NCBI GenBank assembly: GCA_023399215.1
Contig: JAEWQJ010000059.1
Coordinates: 1-54,179 of the forward strand
Source of the DNA: Methanobacteriota archaeon
GTDB lineage: Archaea > Halobacteriota > Methanosarcinia > Methanosarcinales > Methanosarcinaceae
Length of the DNA stretch: 54,179 bases
Direction of reading: 5' to 3'
Shown here: one piece after another, positions 1-8,607 of the stretch
How the letters are laid out: each line of letters begins with the position of its first letter
Numbering within the stretch: position 1 is the first letter of the stretch
Position numbers and translations under genes: made by a program
Notes under the pieces: model-generated
Told to the model about the DNA's origin: nothing
Seen by the model: the letters and a program-made list of their open reading frames with translations, nothing else
Database searches by the model: none

Positions 1-2
1 CA

Positions 3-179
3 AAGCATATAACTGAAGTGAGAAGTGATGGAATATACGTTCGCCTGGTACCTTTGAATCTGTCCTCCAAGAAAATTCCTTTACATGTAGTGGAGGACTG
101 CAAAATTAAGGTTTATGACCCTCTCACGGGAAAAGAATCTGATGTGTCACAATCTCCAAAAAAGTTAGCCCTGTTTTAA
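3..179 (+). CDS. 3' end of an unidentified gene (partial)
   Basis: An open frame enters from the left edge and ends at TAA 177-179, giving the last 58 residues of a protein. The segment is rich in beta-type residues (RLVPLNLSSKK, HVVEDCKIKVYD) and ends KKLALF. I do not recognise the family, and only the C-terminus is visible. It lies upstream of, and convergent with, the taw2 gene on the other strand. Codon use and amino-acid composition look like a real protein rather than chance, but it could also be a leftover of a broken gene. Confidence 0.5.
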   Translation, partial: KHITEVRSDGIYVRLVPLNLSSKKIPLHVVEDCKIKVYDPLTGKESDVSQSPKKLALF

Positions 180-205
180 TCCTCAAACTTATTTCAGGAG
201 AAAAA

Positions 206-274
206 ATGCTTCTTAGCTCCAGAAAACCTGAAGAACTCTGTAGTGCAATCAAGCAGGCTACAGCAGAATACTGA
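206..274 (+). pseudogene. Possible short gene fragment (22 codons)
   Basis: An AGGAG ribosome-binding site precedes ATG at 206. The frame then runs only 22 codons (MLLSSRKPEELCSAIKQATA...) before TGA. The good binding site followed by an early stop suggests the start of a truncated gene. No function can be given. Confidence 0.25.
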
Positions 275-290
275 GAATTCCCGTTTTGAG

Positions 291-380
291 AGGTTCTGCT
301 TTATAATTCTTGCTTTGCGAGTTTCTACTTTATAATTCTTGCTTTGATAATTACTGCTTTATAATTCTGCTTTGATATTT
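291..380. repeat. Degenerate tandem repeat, about 28-bp unit
   Basis: Three imperfect copies of a unit built around CTTTATAATTCTTGCTTTG lie between the fragment at 206 and the 3' end of taw2. The T-rich plus strand (A-rich on the other) could also help end transcription of the flanking genes. No coding capacity is evident. Confidence 0.6.
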
Positions 381-416
381 CCTTTTGTACATAATTAAAA
401 GCGAAATTTCAAATTT

Positions 417-1448
417 TCATTCGAATATCCGTGCGTCCACAACTACATGCAAGACTCCAGGAGAGTACTTTTTTATTCTGCGGGTTTCCAGAATTTCAAC
501 CTTCTTTCCCAGGGCGCAGGCAGCTTTTTCTATCCTTTCCTGGGGTCTGGTTCTAGCAAGACTTTCCGGGACTGTTTCGTGATAGTGCAGAATTCCTCCG
601 CTTTTTTTCAGGGCCTTTATAGCCGGCTCAAGATAGTAGTGTGTTGTTCCCACATATCCCATAAGCACGCGGTCGGCTGTTCCTTCAGGAGCAAACTTTG
701 AGCAGTCCCCACAGATTGGAACAAAGATCTCTTCTACCTTATTTAGCTTGATGTTTTCCTTCAGATAGGCAAAAGATTCAGGATTAATTTCTATTCCAAT
801 AATCTTTTTCGGCCTTGAGTGGACAGCCATGGGAATTGAAAAATACCCTATTCCTGCGAACATATCAACAACGACTTCTCCTTCTCCAAGCCGACTCATT
901 CGCTTTCTCTCTTCAAGGTTGCCTTTGGAGTACATTACCTTTGTTACATCCTGCTTGAAAAAGCAGCCATGTTCTTTGTGAATGGTTTCGGTTTCGCTGC
1001 CGAGAAGGAGTTCTCTTTTTGGCTGGCGGAACTGCCCTTCGATTCCAAAATCCCTTACAACGGTCCTGCACCCTGGGTACATTGAGAGTAAAGCTTCAGC
1101 TATCCTCATTTTTTTATCTTTAAGGATTTCAGGGATGAAAACTATTATTATATCTCCCAGGATCTGCCAGCCTGACGGGACAGATGCAAGTTCAGTTTCG
1201 GAAAGAAAACCTTTAAGGGACTCTTTGAGAGAGCTGGGCTTTTTAAGGAATTCCGGATTTTCCTGTTCGATGACCGGGAAATCTTCTACTTTTCCTCCTG
1301 CAACTTCTGTGACAGGGATTTCAAGAAAAGTTCCTTCTACAGTCTGAAGTTTTCGGATTTTTCTTGCAGTGTCCAGAAATTTTTCATTAACTGCTTTTTC
1401 CCTGATTTCTTCCCCTTTTTTCGGGGGAACCCTGATGACTCCATACAT
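417..1448 (-). CDS. taw2: tRNA(Phe) 4-demethylwyosine aminocarboxypropyltransferase (Taw2-type)
   Basis: Class I SAM-dependent enzyme of 343 residues in the Trm5/TYW2 superfamily. The SAM-binding motif DMFAGIGYFSIP is followed by the acidic strand end GIEINPESFAYL. The segments ADRVLMGYVGTTHYYLEPA, GILHYHETVPESL and the tail IKKYSPGVLHVVVDARIFE closely match archaeal Taw2 as I remember it, rather than the methyltransferase Trm5. Taw2 transfers the 3-amino-3-carboxypropyl group of SAM to 4-demethylwyosine at position 37 of tRNA(Phe), a step of archaeal wyosine synthesis in the cytoplasm. The length is normal and the ATG at 1448 is the natural start. Trm5 is the main alternative. Confidence 0.85.
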   Translation of the reverse strand: MYGVIRVPPKKGEEIREKAVNEKFLDTARKIRKLQTVEGTFLEIPVTEVAGGKVEDFPVIEQENPEFLKKPSSLKESLKGFLSETELASVPSGWQILGDIIIVFIPEILKDKKMRIAEALLSMYPGCRTVVRDFGIEGQFRQPKRELLLGSETETIHKEHGCFFKQDVTKVMYSKGNLEERKRMSRLGEGEVVVDMFAGIGYFSIPMAVHSRPKKIIGIEINPESFAYLKENIKLNKVEEIFVPICGDCSKFAPEGTADRVLMGYVGTTHYYLEPAIKALKKSGGILHYHETVPESLARTRPQERIEKAACALGKKVEILETRRIKKYSPGVLHVVVDARIFE

Positions 1449-1869
1449 TGGAATTTATGGATAGCATGCATAGGATTAATGTTTTTTGTCTGAACTTTTT
1501 ATGAATCTATTACATAATCAATAACAGGTGACTTGAAATCTATTATACATATTGAAAAATTGAATAAACAAAAAAGTATAAATAGTCAAAAAATATACAT
1601 ATCTTAACCTGTGAGGTATCCGTTTAAAGGACATTATTCTTTTTGGCCTTCTGGAGCGAGCGATAGGGCGATGAAAACTCCTATGACCAGTTTATGCTGT
1701 AAGCGTTGAGACAATTATTTATTTTTTAAAAAGTGTTCTGTACGAGGATAATTACAGATAAATTATTATTAGTAGTCATATTGCTATTTTTACCAGTCCA
1801 GAATTGAATTTGACTATTTTCGGAACCGCGGGTTGTTTTTAAGATATATATTGGGAAGGAGGAGGTTCT
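1449..1869. other. Intergenic region between divergent taw2 and the tail cluster
   Basis: No open frame of note. It holds the upstream regions of taw2 (left) and of the first gene of the tail cluster (right), with AT-rich TATA-like stretches near 1565-1605 and 1840-1853. A GGAAGGAGGAGG purine run at 1855-1866 is the ribosome-binding site of the next gene. I see no RNA gene or repeat here. Confidence 0.5.
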
Positions 1870-2223
1870 GTGTTTATATGTGAGTGTGGAAAATTAGTAA
1901 GGGGAAAACTACGGGAAGACACATTCATAGATTATATTAAAACGTCCCGAAGTCCATCAACCAGAACAATGGGACATAAGAACTGTGGGCTCATTTTTAA
2001 TTTTGTGGACGGAAACTGGCCAAAGAAATACTCTTCAAAAAAGGAATTGAAAATATTAGCGGCAACATTTGCTGAAAATAATAAATTCCCTCCTGAAGAA
2101 GCTGCAAGATTTCTTCTCGAGGTAGATCGGCTCAAATCTTGTGGTAAACTTTCAGATGACAAAATACTGCTATCTGCATACCAAAATGCTTTGAAACGTA
2201 TAAGCACAGATGAGCACATCTAA
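1870..2223 (+). CDS. Small Cys/His protein heading the tail cluster, function unknown
   Basis: A 117-residue protein starting at GTG 1870, chosen because a strong AGGAGG site sits just upstream. The N-terminal half carries a C-x-C pair (FICECGK) and a GHKNCG motif, which could form a small zinc ribbon or knuckle. The C-terminal half is helical and charged (FAENNKFPPEEAARFLLEVD). It lies 26 bases upstream of the tail-terminator-like gene on the same strand, so it may be co-transcribed with the injection-system genes. A regulator or particle-assembly accessory is possible but not shown. I do not recognise the family. Confidence 0.6.
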   Translation: MFICECGKLVRGKLREDTFIDYIKTSRSPSTRTMGHKNCGLIFNFVDGNWPKKYSSKKELKILAATFAENNKFPPEEAARFLLEVDRLKSCGKLSDDKILLSAYQNALKRISTDEHI

Positions 2224-2249
2224 ACGGTAAGTCTGATTTTTGAAAATGG

Positions 2250-2816
2250 ATGGTGATTGAAATAATTGCAATTCAACAAGCTGTAAAAAGAATTGTAAAA
2301 ACACTTCAAAAAATTCATCCAAATTTAGTTCCTTCTGGTCATATTGGGGTGAAGCGTCCTGCATCTGAGGATGATTTGCCAGCAGTTGTAATCTCAGTTA
2401 AGAATATAAAGGAGTCAAGCTCTGGTATCGGCAATTTCATTGGAATTCAAAAGGGAGATGTAGATAGAATTAGTGAGATAAAAGGCTCAAAGTTCAGCGG
2501 GATTTTTCAGGTTAAAATTTGGGATCTGTCTGATGCCAGGATTGATGAGATTACCACGGCTGTTATCAAAATTATTAACACAAAGAAAATTGCCCTTGAA
2601 AAAGGCGGTTTCACTTACTTGTCACTTTATTCTCTCGGTGAGATCTGTTCCACTAAAATATCAACAGATCCTTCGAAAGAAGCGATGGTCAGGTTAATTG
2701 AATACCAGGGAATATTCGAGCTTATTAACAGGAAAAATTTTGGTCCTGAGGGAGTTATCAAGGAAGTACACGTGCATGTAGACGATATTTTTGATGAAAA
2801 CATGACCGTTAAATAA
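2250..2816 (+). CDS. Tail-terminator-like protein (contractile particle), tentative
   Basis: A 188-residue protein with an N-terminal helix (QQAVKRIVKTLQKIHPN) followed by strands (LPAVVISVKNIKES, GIFQVKIWDLSDA), a central helix (RIDEITTAVIKIINT) and further strands (VRLIEYQGIFELI). This layout is typical of tail terminator/completion proteins, which cap the tube and sheath at the end away from the baseplate. The position just upstream of the sheath gene supports this. ATG 2250 lacks a clear ribosome-binding site; GTG 2253 is an alternative start. The assignment rests on fold pattern and gene order, not on a decisive motif. An eCIS cap protein is the closest alternative. Confidence 0.5.
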   Translation: MVIEIIAIQQAVKRIVKTLQKIHPNLVPSGHIGVKRPASEDDLPAVVISVKNIKESSSGIGNFIGIQKGDVDRISEIKGSKFSGIFQVKIWDLSDARIDEITTAVIKIINTKKIALEKGGFTYLSLYSLGEICSTKISTDPSKEAMVRLIEYQGIFELINRKNFGPEGVIKEVHVHVDDIFDENMTVK

Positions 2817-2868
2817 AGTACATAGTTCGTAAAATTACGTATTTTGTTTTTGTCTTATCTGACACTCT

Positions 2869-2924
2869 GTTATTACCTGTTCTTATACATTTTTCAGTTA
2901 TTACCTGTTCTTATACATTTTTCA
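2869..2924. repeat. Perfect 28-bp direct duplication upstream of the sheath gene
   Basis: Positions 2869-2896 and 2897-2924 are identical 28-base units containing the TATA-like stretch TTCTTATACATTTTTC, followed by the first bases of a third copy. The tandem lies 160-220 bases before the sheath start, so it could carry regulatory sites or be a recent slippage product. Confidence 0.85.
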
Positions 2925-3013
2925 GTTATTTACAATTGTTTTCAAAGCTTGCCTATGATTGGAGGCCAAAAATAAAAGCTCTGAAAATGGGAGAGAACAT
3001 TAATAAATAAATT

Positions 3014-3034
3014 ATCTGAAAAAATATAATTATA
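3014..3034 (+). promoter_or_regulatory. Putative BRE/TATA promoter of the sheath operon
   Basis: The stretch CTGAAAAAATATAATTATAC combines a purine-rich BRE-like element with a TATA box about 55 bases before the sheath start at 3087. A start of transcription roughly 25 bases downstream would leave a leader of about 30 bases that includes the GGAG site. Predicted by eye from archaeal promoter rules. Confidence 0.45.
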
Positions 3035-3086
3035 CAGATAACTCGATTTATTTTTCTAGACAAGATAATTGAAAGGAGATAAATTA

Positions 3087-4787
3087 ATGTCAGAAATCAT
3101 AACAGAAATGATAGTTCCTGGAACTTATATTGAAGTTAGATCAGAGGGTCTTATTGGCGTAGGAGGTATAATAACCGGGAATATAGGTATAGTTGGAACA
3201 GCATCGAAGGGAGTTTTGAATACTCCAAAAACCCTGTCCAGCTACACGGAAGCATTAGATGAATTCGGAGACTATAATGCCTGGGAAGATGGAAATAGTG
3301 GTGAATTGACTTTAGTGAGAGCTTTAGAACAGATCTATAACAATAATGGTGCTGCAACTGTAATAGCTGTTCGAGTAGCCAATAATGCCCAGAAAGCTGA
3401 ATATAAGGTAAAAAGTACCTCGGGCATTTGTGCCAAACTTCTGGCAAAATCAGAAGGAACATGGGGAAACGATATAAAAATAAATATCTTTGCTGCTACT
3501 GAAGATCCCTTCATATCGAAGGAAAAACATGAGGGAAGTGGAAGTCAAATTACGCTGCAAAGAGGCAATATTAAAGAAAGCAAAAGAAATCAGATAACTG
3601 TTATAGATAGAACAACAGGGAACATAACGAATTTTACTCCAATATATGGGGACATGGAACCTGAGTCTCTGGAAGTTAAGATAGATAAAAGCAATGGTCA
3701 ACTGACATTCTTTAAGGATGAGGATGTTGACGAGACGCCAAAGGTTGATACTGACCTTTATGCGTCATATGTGATTGATAAAGATGCGGATAACTGTGCT
3801 AAAGTAAAACTTGTTTACAAAAACATAACTGAAGAATACAATGTTCCTGATGGTAAATATCTTGTCGACGCTATTAATGCCTTCTCGAAATTGGTTGATG
3901 CAGAAAAAGGCACAAATCCAGAAGAAGGTCCAGATAAAACCGGAAAAGACGCATATGAAATATTTGGGACTGGTGGAAACAAGTCTGGAAGTAATGGAAC
4001 AGATGCTACATCCAAATATAAAGATGGACTCCAACTTCTTGAGGAGCAGCCTGTAAATATTGTTCTGACGGCTGGACTTACCTTTGCTGATACACAATCT
4101 GACATTGTTGCCCATTGTGAAACAACAGAAAATCTCAACAGGGAAAGAATTGCACTGGTGGGAGGGGGACCGGGAGATAGTCCGGATCAAATATTAAATT
4201 ACACCGACCAAATAAGCGATGACAGGGTAATCCTTGTTGCCCCGGCAATCAAAGCTAATGATTCTGCAAGCAAAAAAGAAGTGATACTTCCCAGCTCTTA
4301 TACAGCTGCTGCAGTTGCAGGGAAAATATCTTCACTGGCTGTTCATGTTGCTCCCACCAATAAAACCATGTCCCTGGTTGGCCTGGGTGAAAACTACTCT
4401 TATGGCATTCTTAAAAATTTAGTAAATAACAGAGTTCTGGTAATTCAGGAGAAGATGGGATACAGAATAGTAAAAGGGGTTACCACAGATGACGGCGCAT
4501 TTAAGCAGATAACTACAAGGCGAATTGTTGATTATGCCAAGGAAGGCATTAGAATGGGGAGCCTTCCCTATATTGGGAGACTTAATAACTCAAGGGTTAG
4601 AGCCGCCCTCCGAGCTACTTTAGATGGTTTTTTGAGCAGGATGGTCGTTGATGAACAGCTTACAGAATACACCTTGAATGTCAGTGCAACAAGACAGGAA
4701 GAAATCAATGGGATCTGCAGGGTTGAAGCGACACTAAAACCAACCTTCAGTATAGACTATGTAAAAGTAGTAATAACGTTGCAGTGA
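3087..4787 (+). CDS. Contractile tail sheath protein
   Basis: A 566-residue sheath subunit. The N-terminus shows the hallmark opening VPGTYIEVRSEG, then GVGGIITGNIGIVGTASKG and a region on filling positions (LTLVRALEQIYNNNGAATVIAVRVAN). The C-terminal sheath core has VILVAPAI, SSYTAAAVAGKISS and TTDDGAFKQITTRRIVDYAKEGIR, as in Myoviridae, R-pyocin and eCIS sheaths. The subunits form the outer contractile cylinder whose shortening drives the tube into a target. ATG 3087 is chosen over TTG 3069 because the AAAGGAGA binding site lies between them. Residues about 150-310 are a variable insertion domain probably exposed on the particle surface. Confidence 0.95.
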   Translation: MSEIITEMIVPGTYIEVRSEGLIGVGGIITGNIGIVGTASKGVLNTPKTLSSYTEALDEFGDYNAWEDGNSGELTLVRALEQIYNNNGAATVIAVRVANNAQKAEYKVKSTSGICAKLLAKSEGTWGNDIKINIFAATEDPFISKEKHEGSGSQITLQRGNIKESKRNQITVIDRTTGNITNFTPIYGDMEPESLEVKIDKSNGQLTFFKDEDVDETPKVDTDLYASYVIDKDADNCAKVKLVYKNITEEYNVPDGKYLVDAINAFSKLVDAEKGTNPEEGPDKTGKDAYEIFGTGGNKSGSNGTDATSKYKDGLQLLEEQPVNIVLTAGLTFADTQSDIVAHCETTENLNRERIALVGGGPGDSPDQILNYTDQISDDRVILVAPAIKANDSASKKEVILPSSYTAAAVAGKISSLAVHVAPTNKTMSLVGLGENYSYGILKNLVNNRVLVIQEKMGYRIVKGVTTDDGAFKQITTRRIVDYAKEGIRMGSLPYIGRLNNSRVRAALRATLDGFLSRMVVDEQLTEYTLNVSATRQEEINGICRVEATLKPTFSIDYVKVVITLQ

Positions 4788-4797
4788 AGTGAGGAAT

Positions 4798-5307
4798 ATG
4801 GTAAACACAAGTGTATTTAGAGGATCAGATGGGGTAATTGAATTTGCTCTGGCAGAAACTACCCCAGAGACAAAAAAAGCAAAAGAAATCAGCGATGCGT
4901 ATTCACTTTCTCCGGTAGGTAGAGCGACGAATGTGGAAGTAAAAGTTGAGTCTCAGCTAAAAGCCTTCCATGAACTGGGTCATAGATATGCGACTGATCT
5001 GCGTCCGGGTAATGTTAATATTAGTGGAACGATAGCGAGGGCATATATAAATGGAGCGCTCCTCAAGCTTTTACTTGGCGATGCAGCTACAACACAGCCT
5101 GCAGGTACTTTTCTTTCTCCAACTTTTGATATCGTGCTTAAACTGGAAAACCCCGGAGTATCGCAGGAGAATAGCGTAACAAGCACTATTACGGTACACG
5201 GAGTCAAGTTCGAGAACTGGAGCTATCAGCTCCCGGAAGACGACTTTGTAATGGAATCCGTAAGCTTTAAAGGAATCTGGATAAGCGTCGAAGACAAAGC
5301 CCCGTAA
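4798..5307 (+). CDS. Tail tube protein
   Basis: A 169-residue protein directly after the sheath gene, in the usual place and size of the inner tube subunit. It is predominantly beta (VNISGTIARAYINGALLKLL, FDIVLKLENPG, SVTSTITVHGVKFENWSYQL) and ends in VMESVSFKGIWISVEDKAP, the pattern of phage and eCIS tube proteins whose stacked hexamers form the rigid hollow tube. ATG 4798 is preferred over GTG 4789 because the GTGAGG binding site overlaps the latter. It is co-transcribed with the sheath, whose stop is 10 bases upstream. Confidence 0.85.
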   Translation: MVNTSVFRGSDGVIEFALAETTPETKKAKEISDAYSLSPVGRATNVEVKVESQLKAFHELGHRYATDLRPGNVNISGTIARAYINGALLKLLLGDAATTQPAGTFLSPTFDIVLKLENPGVSQENSVTSTITVHGVKFENWSYQLPEDDFVMESVSFKGIWISVEDKAP

Positions 5308-5323
5308 ATTGAGAGGTGGGCAG

Positions 5324-5803
5324 GTGGCAATCACAGCTGAGGAAATTCTGGCAGGGGGCTCGATTAAACATAAGATCAACATTCCGGAAAATATTCTTTA
5401 TCCAGAAGGAACCCCACGTACAGGGACAAATAATAATGAAAATACAGTTGTCTTGAAGCCATTGACAATAAAAGATATTCAGTTAATCGCAAAAGCAGCA
5501 AAGGACAATGATATTTTAATCTCGACGTTGATGCTGAAGCAGTCAATGGTAGAGCCCGGACTGACCCTTGAACAAATCTCTTCCTTGCATGGCGGAGTCG
5601 TAAAGTTCCTTGTGGATAAAATTAACCAGATAAGCGGATTAAGTACCCCAAAGGATGATCTGGTAGAACTTGTACAGGCCCCAATGGCAAAGGCTTGTTT
5701 TATTCTTGCAAAGGAGTTTGGATGGACACCTGAGGAAGTGAGTGAAATGACAGTGGGACAGATTCTTCTTTATCTTGAGATGGCTACCCAGAATTTAAAA
5801 TGA
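5324..5803 (+). CDS. Tail assembly chaperone-position protein
   Basis: A 159-residue mostly helical protein between tube and the large repeat-rich gene, the standard position of tail assembly chaperones (gpG/XkdN-like), which keep the tape measure soluble during tail assembly. Visible features are a short N-terminal strand region, then helices such as TIKDIQLIAKAAKDNDILIS, MLKQSMVEPGLTLEQISSL and APMAKACFILAKEFGW. The GTG at 5324 is chosen because GAGGTGGG precedes it; TTG 5309 is an in-frame alternative. Its stop overlaps the next start (ATGA at 5800-5803), showing tight coupling. The role is inferred from position and fold. Confidence 0.6.
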   Translation: MAITAEEILAGGSIKHKINIPENILYPEGTPRTGTNNNENTVVLKPLTIKDIQLIAKAAKDNDILISTLMLKQSMVEPGLTLEQISSLHGGVVKFLVDKINQISGLSTPKDDLVELVQAPMAKACFILAKEFGWTPEEVSEMTVGQILLYLEMATQNLK

Positions 5804-7638
5804 TTCTTATGATTGAACATACAATCGAGTCTAGCCACTCTTGTCCGTTCATCGGCTGCAAATCCGGTCTTTCTAAATGGCTTGAGGATTTATCTAAGGC
5901 TACGAACCTCTTTAAAGCCGTCCATAATCTGGAAAATGCTATTTCTCTGCTTGAAGATCCTCAGATATACGAATTAATCTATCCTGCTCAATCCCTGATG
6001 AGTGATAGACTTTTTGAGGAGATTTCCAGAAGAAACGAAGATAGTGAGCCCGAAAAACTCCTGTTTAGAGATCAAGATGATCGTACAAAAGCACATGGAT
6101 CTTCTAAAGTTATGACAATTAACATGTTGTTGTCAAAAGAGGAGCACAAAGCTGATTTTGGAACATCTGGGCTGCATCGTGAAAACAGAAAAAAATCTAC
6201 GGGTAATGGCCTGAAAGATGAGAGTCTCCAGGCAGAGCCAGATGTAAAGTTAAGTACGGATTTAACTGAAGTTGAGAATAAATTTCCAGTAAAATCGGAT
6301 GTAAGGAAAAAACTCCTGCGAAATATCATTAACACGCATGGCAGGAAAATAGAGGATAATCAGCTAGGTCAGGGCTTAAATACCCTGAAACGGGTTTTGC
6401 AATCTCCTGCCGTCACTTCATTTGAAAGAGTAAAGAGCGATGAAAAGATTCGTGCCTTCCATAAAAGGATTGAATATACGGATTTATCTGAATCTGAATG
6501 CAATTTCTTTAGTATTGAGGGAGAGCACTCTCTTTCCAGATATTATAAGGATTTTCTCTCTGCGAAAATGGGCGCACAATTTTCCAGACACATTGAAGGT
6601 ATCCCTGCATTAAGAGATTTCTTAGAAAAAAAGTCCGGCGAGATAAGAGAATCAAATCTCATTGAATCAAATCAGCGTTCTGAGTCTAGTTTTGCTGGTC
6701 ACCTTATACATGATTTAAAGTCCCTGGGTTCTGAGAAACAATTGATTGAAAACAAAGAATTCAATTTAAGCTCGGGGAAAATAAGCGAGCAATTTTCCAG
6801 GCACATTGAAGGTATCTCTGTATCAAAAGAATCCTTAGAAGAAATGTCCGGCAAAATGACCAGCTCGAACCTTGTAAACTTCAATAAATCAAGTCTTGCC
6901 GAATCTAACCAGCATTATAAGACCCGCTCTCAGCATTCTAAGACCAATTTTTTTAATTATGATATGCAGGATTTTAAATCATTGAAGCCTGAGGAACAAT
7001 TAGTTGAAAATGATGAATTCAAGATAAACCCAGATAGAATAAGCAAGCAATTTTCCAGGCACATAGAAGGTATCTCAGTATCAAAAAGATCCCTTGAGGA
7101 AAAATTAAGAGGTAACAATTGTCAGAATTCTTACTTTTCTACTGGCAATAACAGTTATAACTTAAGTGATCTCAAATCAAAATCTAATCAGCTATCAGAA
7201 AGAATAAGAGGTCCGTTTGATAGAAATCAGTTTGATAGAAATCAGTTTGATAAAAATCAGTTTGATAAAAATCAGTTTGATAGAAATCAATTTGATAAAA
7301 TTTCTGATTCAGACCTGAAAATTTTGGAAAATAATAAGCAGTCCGATCTTTTATCCCTTACCAGTGTTAACCTTCTCATAGAGAAAGCGTATTCAAACAG
7401 TATAAATAAGTCTGATATAAAAGAGGACAATAGAGAGCTTCTACTGAATCTAATTGAAAATCTAAGTCAGGTAATGAATCAAACCAATGGGGATACTACC
7501 CCTGCAAGACAGAATGTGTTTAACATACAGGTAAATGGAGAAGGGCGTACAGGTGAAAGTGATCTTAAAAATCTTTCTGATAGGCTTGTTTTGATATTAA
7601 AAGATCAGTCTCGAAGACACGGCATCGATCTGAGCTGA
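5800..7638 (+). CDS. Repeat-rich protein in the tape-measure position
   Basis: A 612-residue hydrophilic protein translationally coupled to the preceding gene by ATGA overlap. The N-terminal 100 residues look folded (PFIGCKSGLSKWLEDLSK). The middle has three spaced copies of a motif QFSRHIEGI followed by SVSK-SLEEK-like helix, about 75 residues apart. Next comes a run of six five-residue FDRNQ/FDKNQ units, then a conserved-looking C-terminus (NVFNIQVNGEG and LSDRLVLILKDQSRRHG) that resembles the ends of some phage tail proteins. Canonical tape measures carry hydrophobic segments; none is seen here. It may set tail length, or be a tube-lumen or baseplate adaptor. The middle region looks fast-evolving. 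Confidence 0.55.
   Translation: MILMIEHTIESSHSCPFIGCKSGLSKWLEDLSKATNLFKAVHNLENAISLLEDPQIYELIYPAQSLMSDRLFEEISRRNEDSEPEKLLFRDQDDRTKAHGSSKVMTINMLLSKEEHKADFGTSGLHRENRKKSTGNGLKDESLQAEPDVKLSTDLTEVENKFPVKSDVRKKLLRNIINTHGRKIEDNQLGQGLNTLKRVLQSPAVTSFERVKSDEKIRAFHKRIEYTDLSESECNFFSIEGEHSLSRYYKDFLSAKMGAQFSRHIEGIPALRDFLEKKSGEIRESNLIESNQRSESSFAGHLIHDLKSLGSEKQLIENKEFNLSSGKISEQFSRHIEGISVSKESLEEMSGKMTSSNLVNFNKSSLAESNQHYKTRSQHSKTNFFNYDMQDFKSLKPEEQLVENDEFKINPDRISKQFSRHIEGISVSKRSLEEKLRGNNCQNSYFSTGNNSYNLSDLKSKSNQLSERIRGPFDRNQFDRNQFDKNQFDKNQFDRNQFDKISDSDLKILENNKQSDLLSLTSVNLLIEKAYSNSINKSDIKEDNRELLLNLIENLSQVMNQTNGDTTPARQNVFNIQVNGEGRTGESDLKNLSDRLVLILKDQSRRHGIDLS
7216..7299 (+). repeat. In-frame 15-bp minisatellite (FDRNQ/FDKNQ)
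   Basis: Five clear and one partial copy of a 15-base unit (TTTGATAGAAATCAG or its AAA variant), read in frame as five-residue units inside the tape-measure-position protein. Because the unit is a multiple of three, copy number can change without breaking the gene. Confidence 0.9.
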
Positions 7639-7643
7639 TAACT

Positions 7644-8510
7644 ATGATAGCTAAACCTATTCTTGATAAGTTCGAAATCAAAGGCATACAGAATATCAAC
7701 ACTTTTGAAAATCGGGCTCTTATCGAACACCGTGTTCCTGGAATGGAAGGAAGCTTATTTCAAGACCTTGGTACTGAACCCACGTTTATAACCATTAGAG
7801 GAAGTCTGAACTATAATGAAAACAGGCAGGACGTCCTGAACCTCGAAGAACTCAGAAAAAAGTTTCAAGATGGTCAACCCATATCTTTTGTTGCAGATAT
7901 CACTACCGCTACATTGGTAAAGGAAGTTTTTATTAAAGATATAGAGATCAGAGAATCGGAAAACTGGCCTGATTATTTTGATTATTTTATTGAGTTAAAA
8001 GAGCATATCCCAGACCCACAGCCGAGCAATGTACAGGCAAAAGTGGATAATAAGGCAGTGAGTGGTTTCAACAATATGGTAGGTACAGCGATAGCAGAAT
8101 CGAGCCTGAAAAGTTTTAATCTTGAATCCTGGCAGATATCTACCTTAATGGAAAATATCAGCCCTTGTTTATTGAAAGGATTTTTGGGTCAATTGGATAA
8201 GTATGGTATTAACGAACTAGGTGGTTTATTTAAGTTGCTCCCTGAAGAAATGCTTGAGTCGTTGGCTAAGACATTAGGTATTGAGATGCCTCTGATAGGA
8301 TATAAATCGGTTCAGGAAGTTTTATTTGATCTAATGGATGGCGCTGAAAAAATAGTAGGTGAAAAGGTCGAAAATATGGCAGCTAGTGTCGCAAGTGTTT
8401 TTGGGACGATCGCTGCAAAACTTCTTATTACTATTGTAACAGGGAGCAAGGACGTTGATTGGAGCGACCTTGCAGGTCAGTTCAAATCAGGCTTGGAAGA
8501 GTTATCATAA
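7644..8510 (+). CDS. Baseplate hub/collar adaptor, GpU/gp53-like N-terminal domain (copy 1)
   Basis: A 288-residue protein. Residues 1-130 form a beta-rich domain (FEIKGIQNINTFENRALIEH, LFQDLGTEPTFITIRGSL, VFIKDIEIRESENWPDYFDY) that recalls P2 GpU, Mu DNA-circularisation N-terminal and T4 gp53/eCIS LysM-collar proteins, which join the tube to the hub. Residues 150-288 are helical with hydrophobic runs (VASVFGTIAAKLLITIVTG), unlike copy 2. It starts at ATG 7644, 6 bases after the preceding stop. Its first 130 residues are clearly paralogous to the protein at 10033, which lies beyond a 1.5-kb interruption. The family naming is approximate; the paralogy is directly visible. Confidence 0.65.
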   Translation: MIAKPILDKFEIKGIQNINTFENRALIEHRVPGMEGSLFQDLGTEPTFITIRGSLNYNENRQDVLNLEELRKKFQDGQPISFVADITTATLVKEVFIKDIEIRESENWPDYFDYFIELKEHIPDPQPSNVQAKVDNKAVSGFNNMVGTAIAESSLKSFNLESWQISTLMENISPCLLKGFLGQLDKYGINELGGLFKLLPEEMLESLAKTLGIEMPLIGYKSVQEVLFDLMDGAEKIVGEKVENMAASVASVFGTIAAKLLITIVTGSKDVDWSDLAGQFKSGLEELS

Positions 8511-8569
8511 ATAAGAAAAATTAATTTTTGATATTTTCTGCCTTTAAATTTTCCCGTGAGATTACTCAA

Positions 8570-8607
8570 AGTAATAAAATTTCAATTGACTTGAAATTTT
8601 TGTTACT
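8570..8607. terminator. Long hairpin after the first hub/collar gene
   Basis: An inverted repeat with arms of about 16 bases (AGTAATAAAATTTCAA against TTGAAATTTTTGTTACT) and a five-base loop begins 60 bases after the stop at 8510. It could end or attenuate transcription before the interruption region, or protect the 3' end of the message. Confidence 0.55.
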
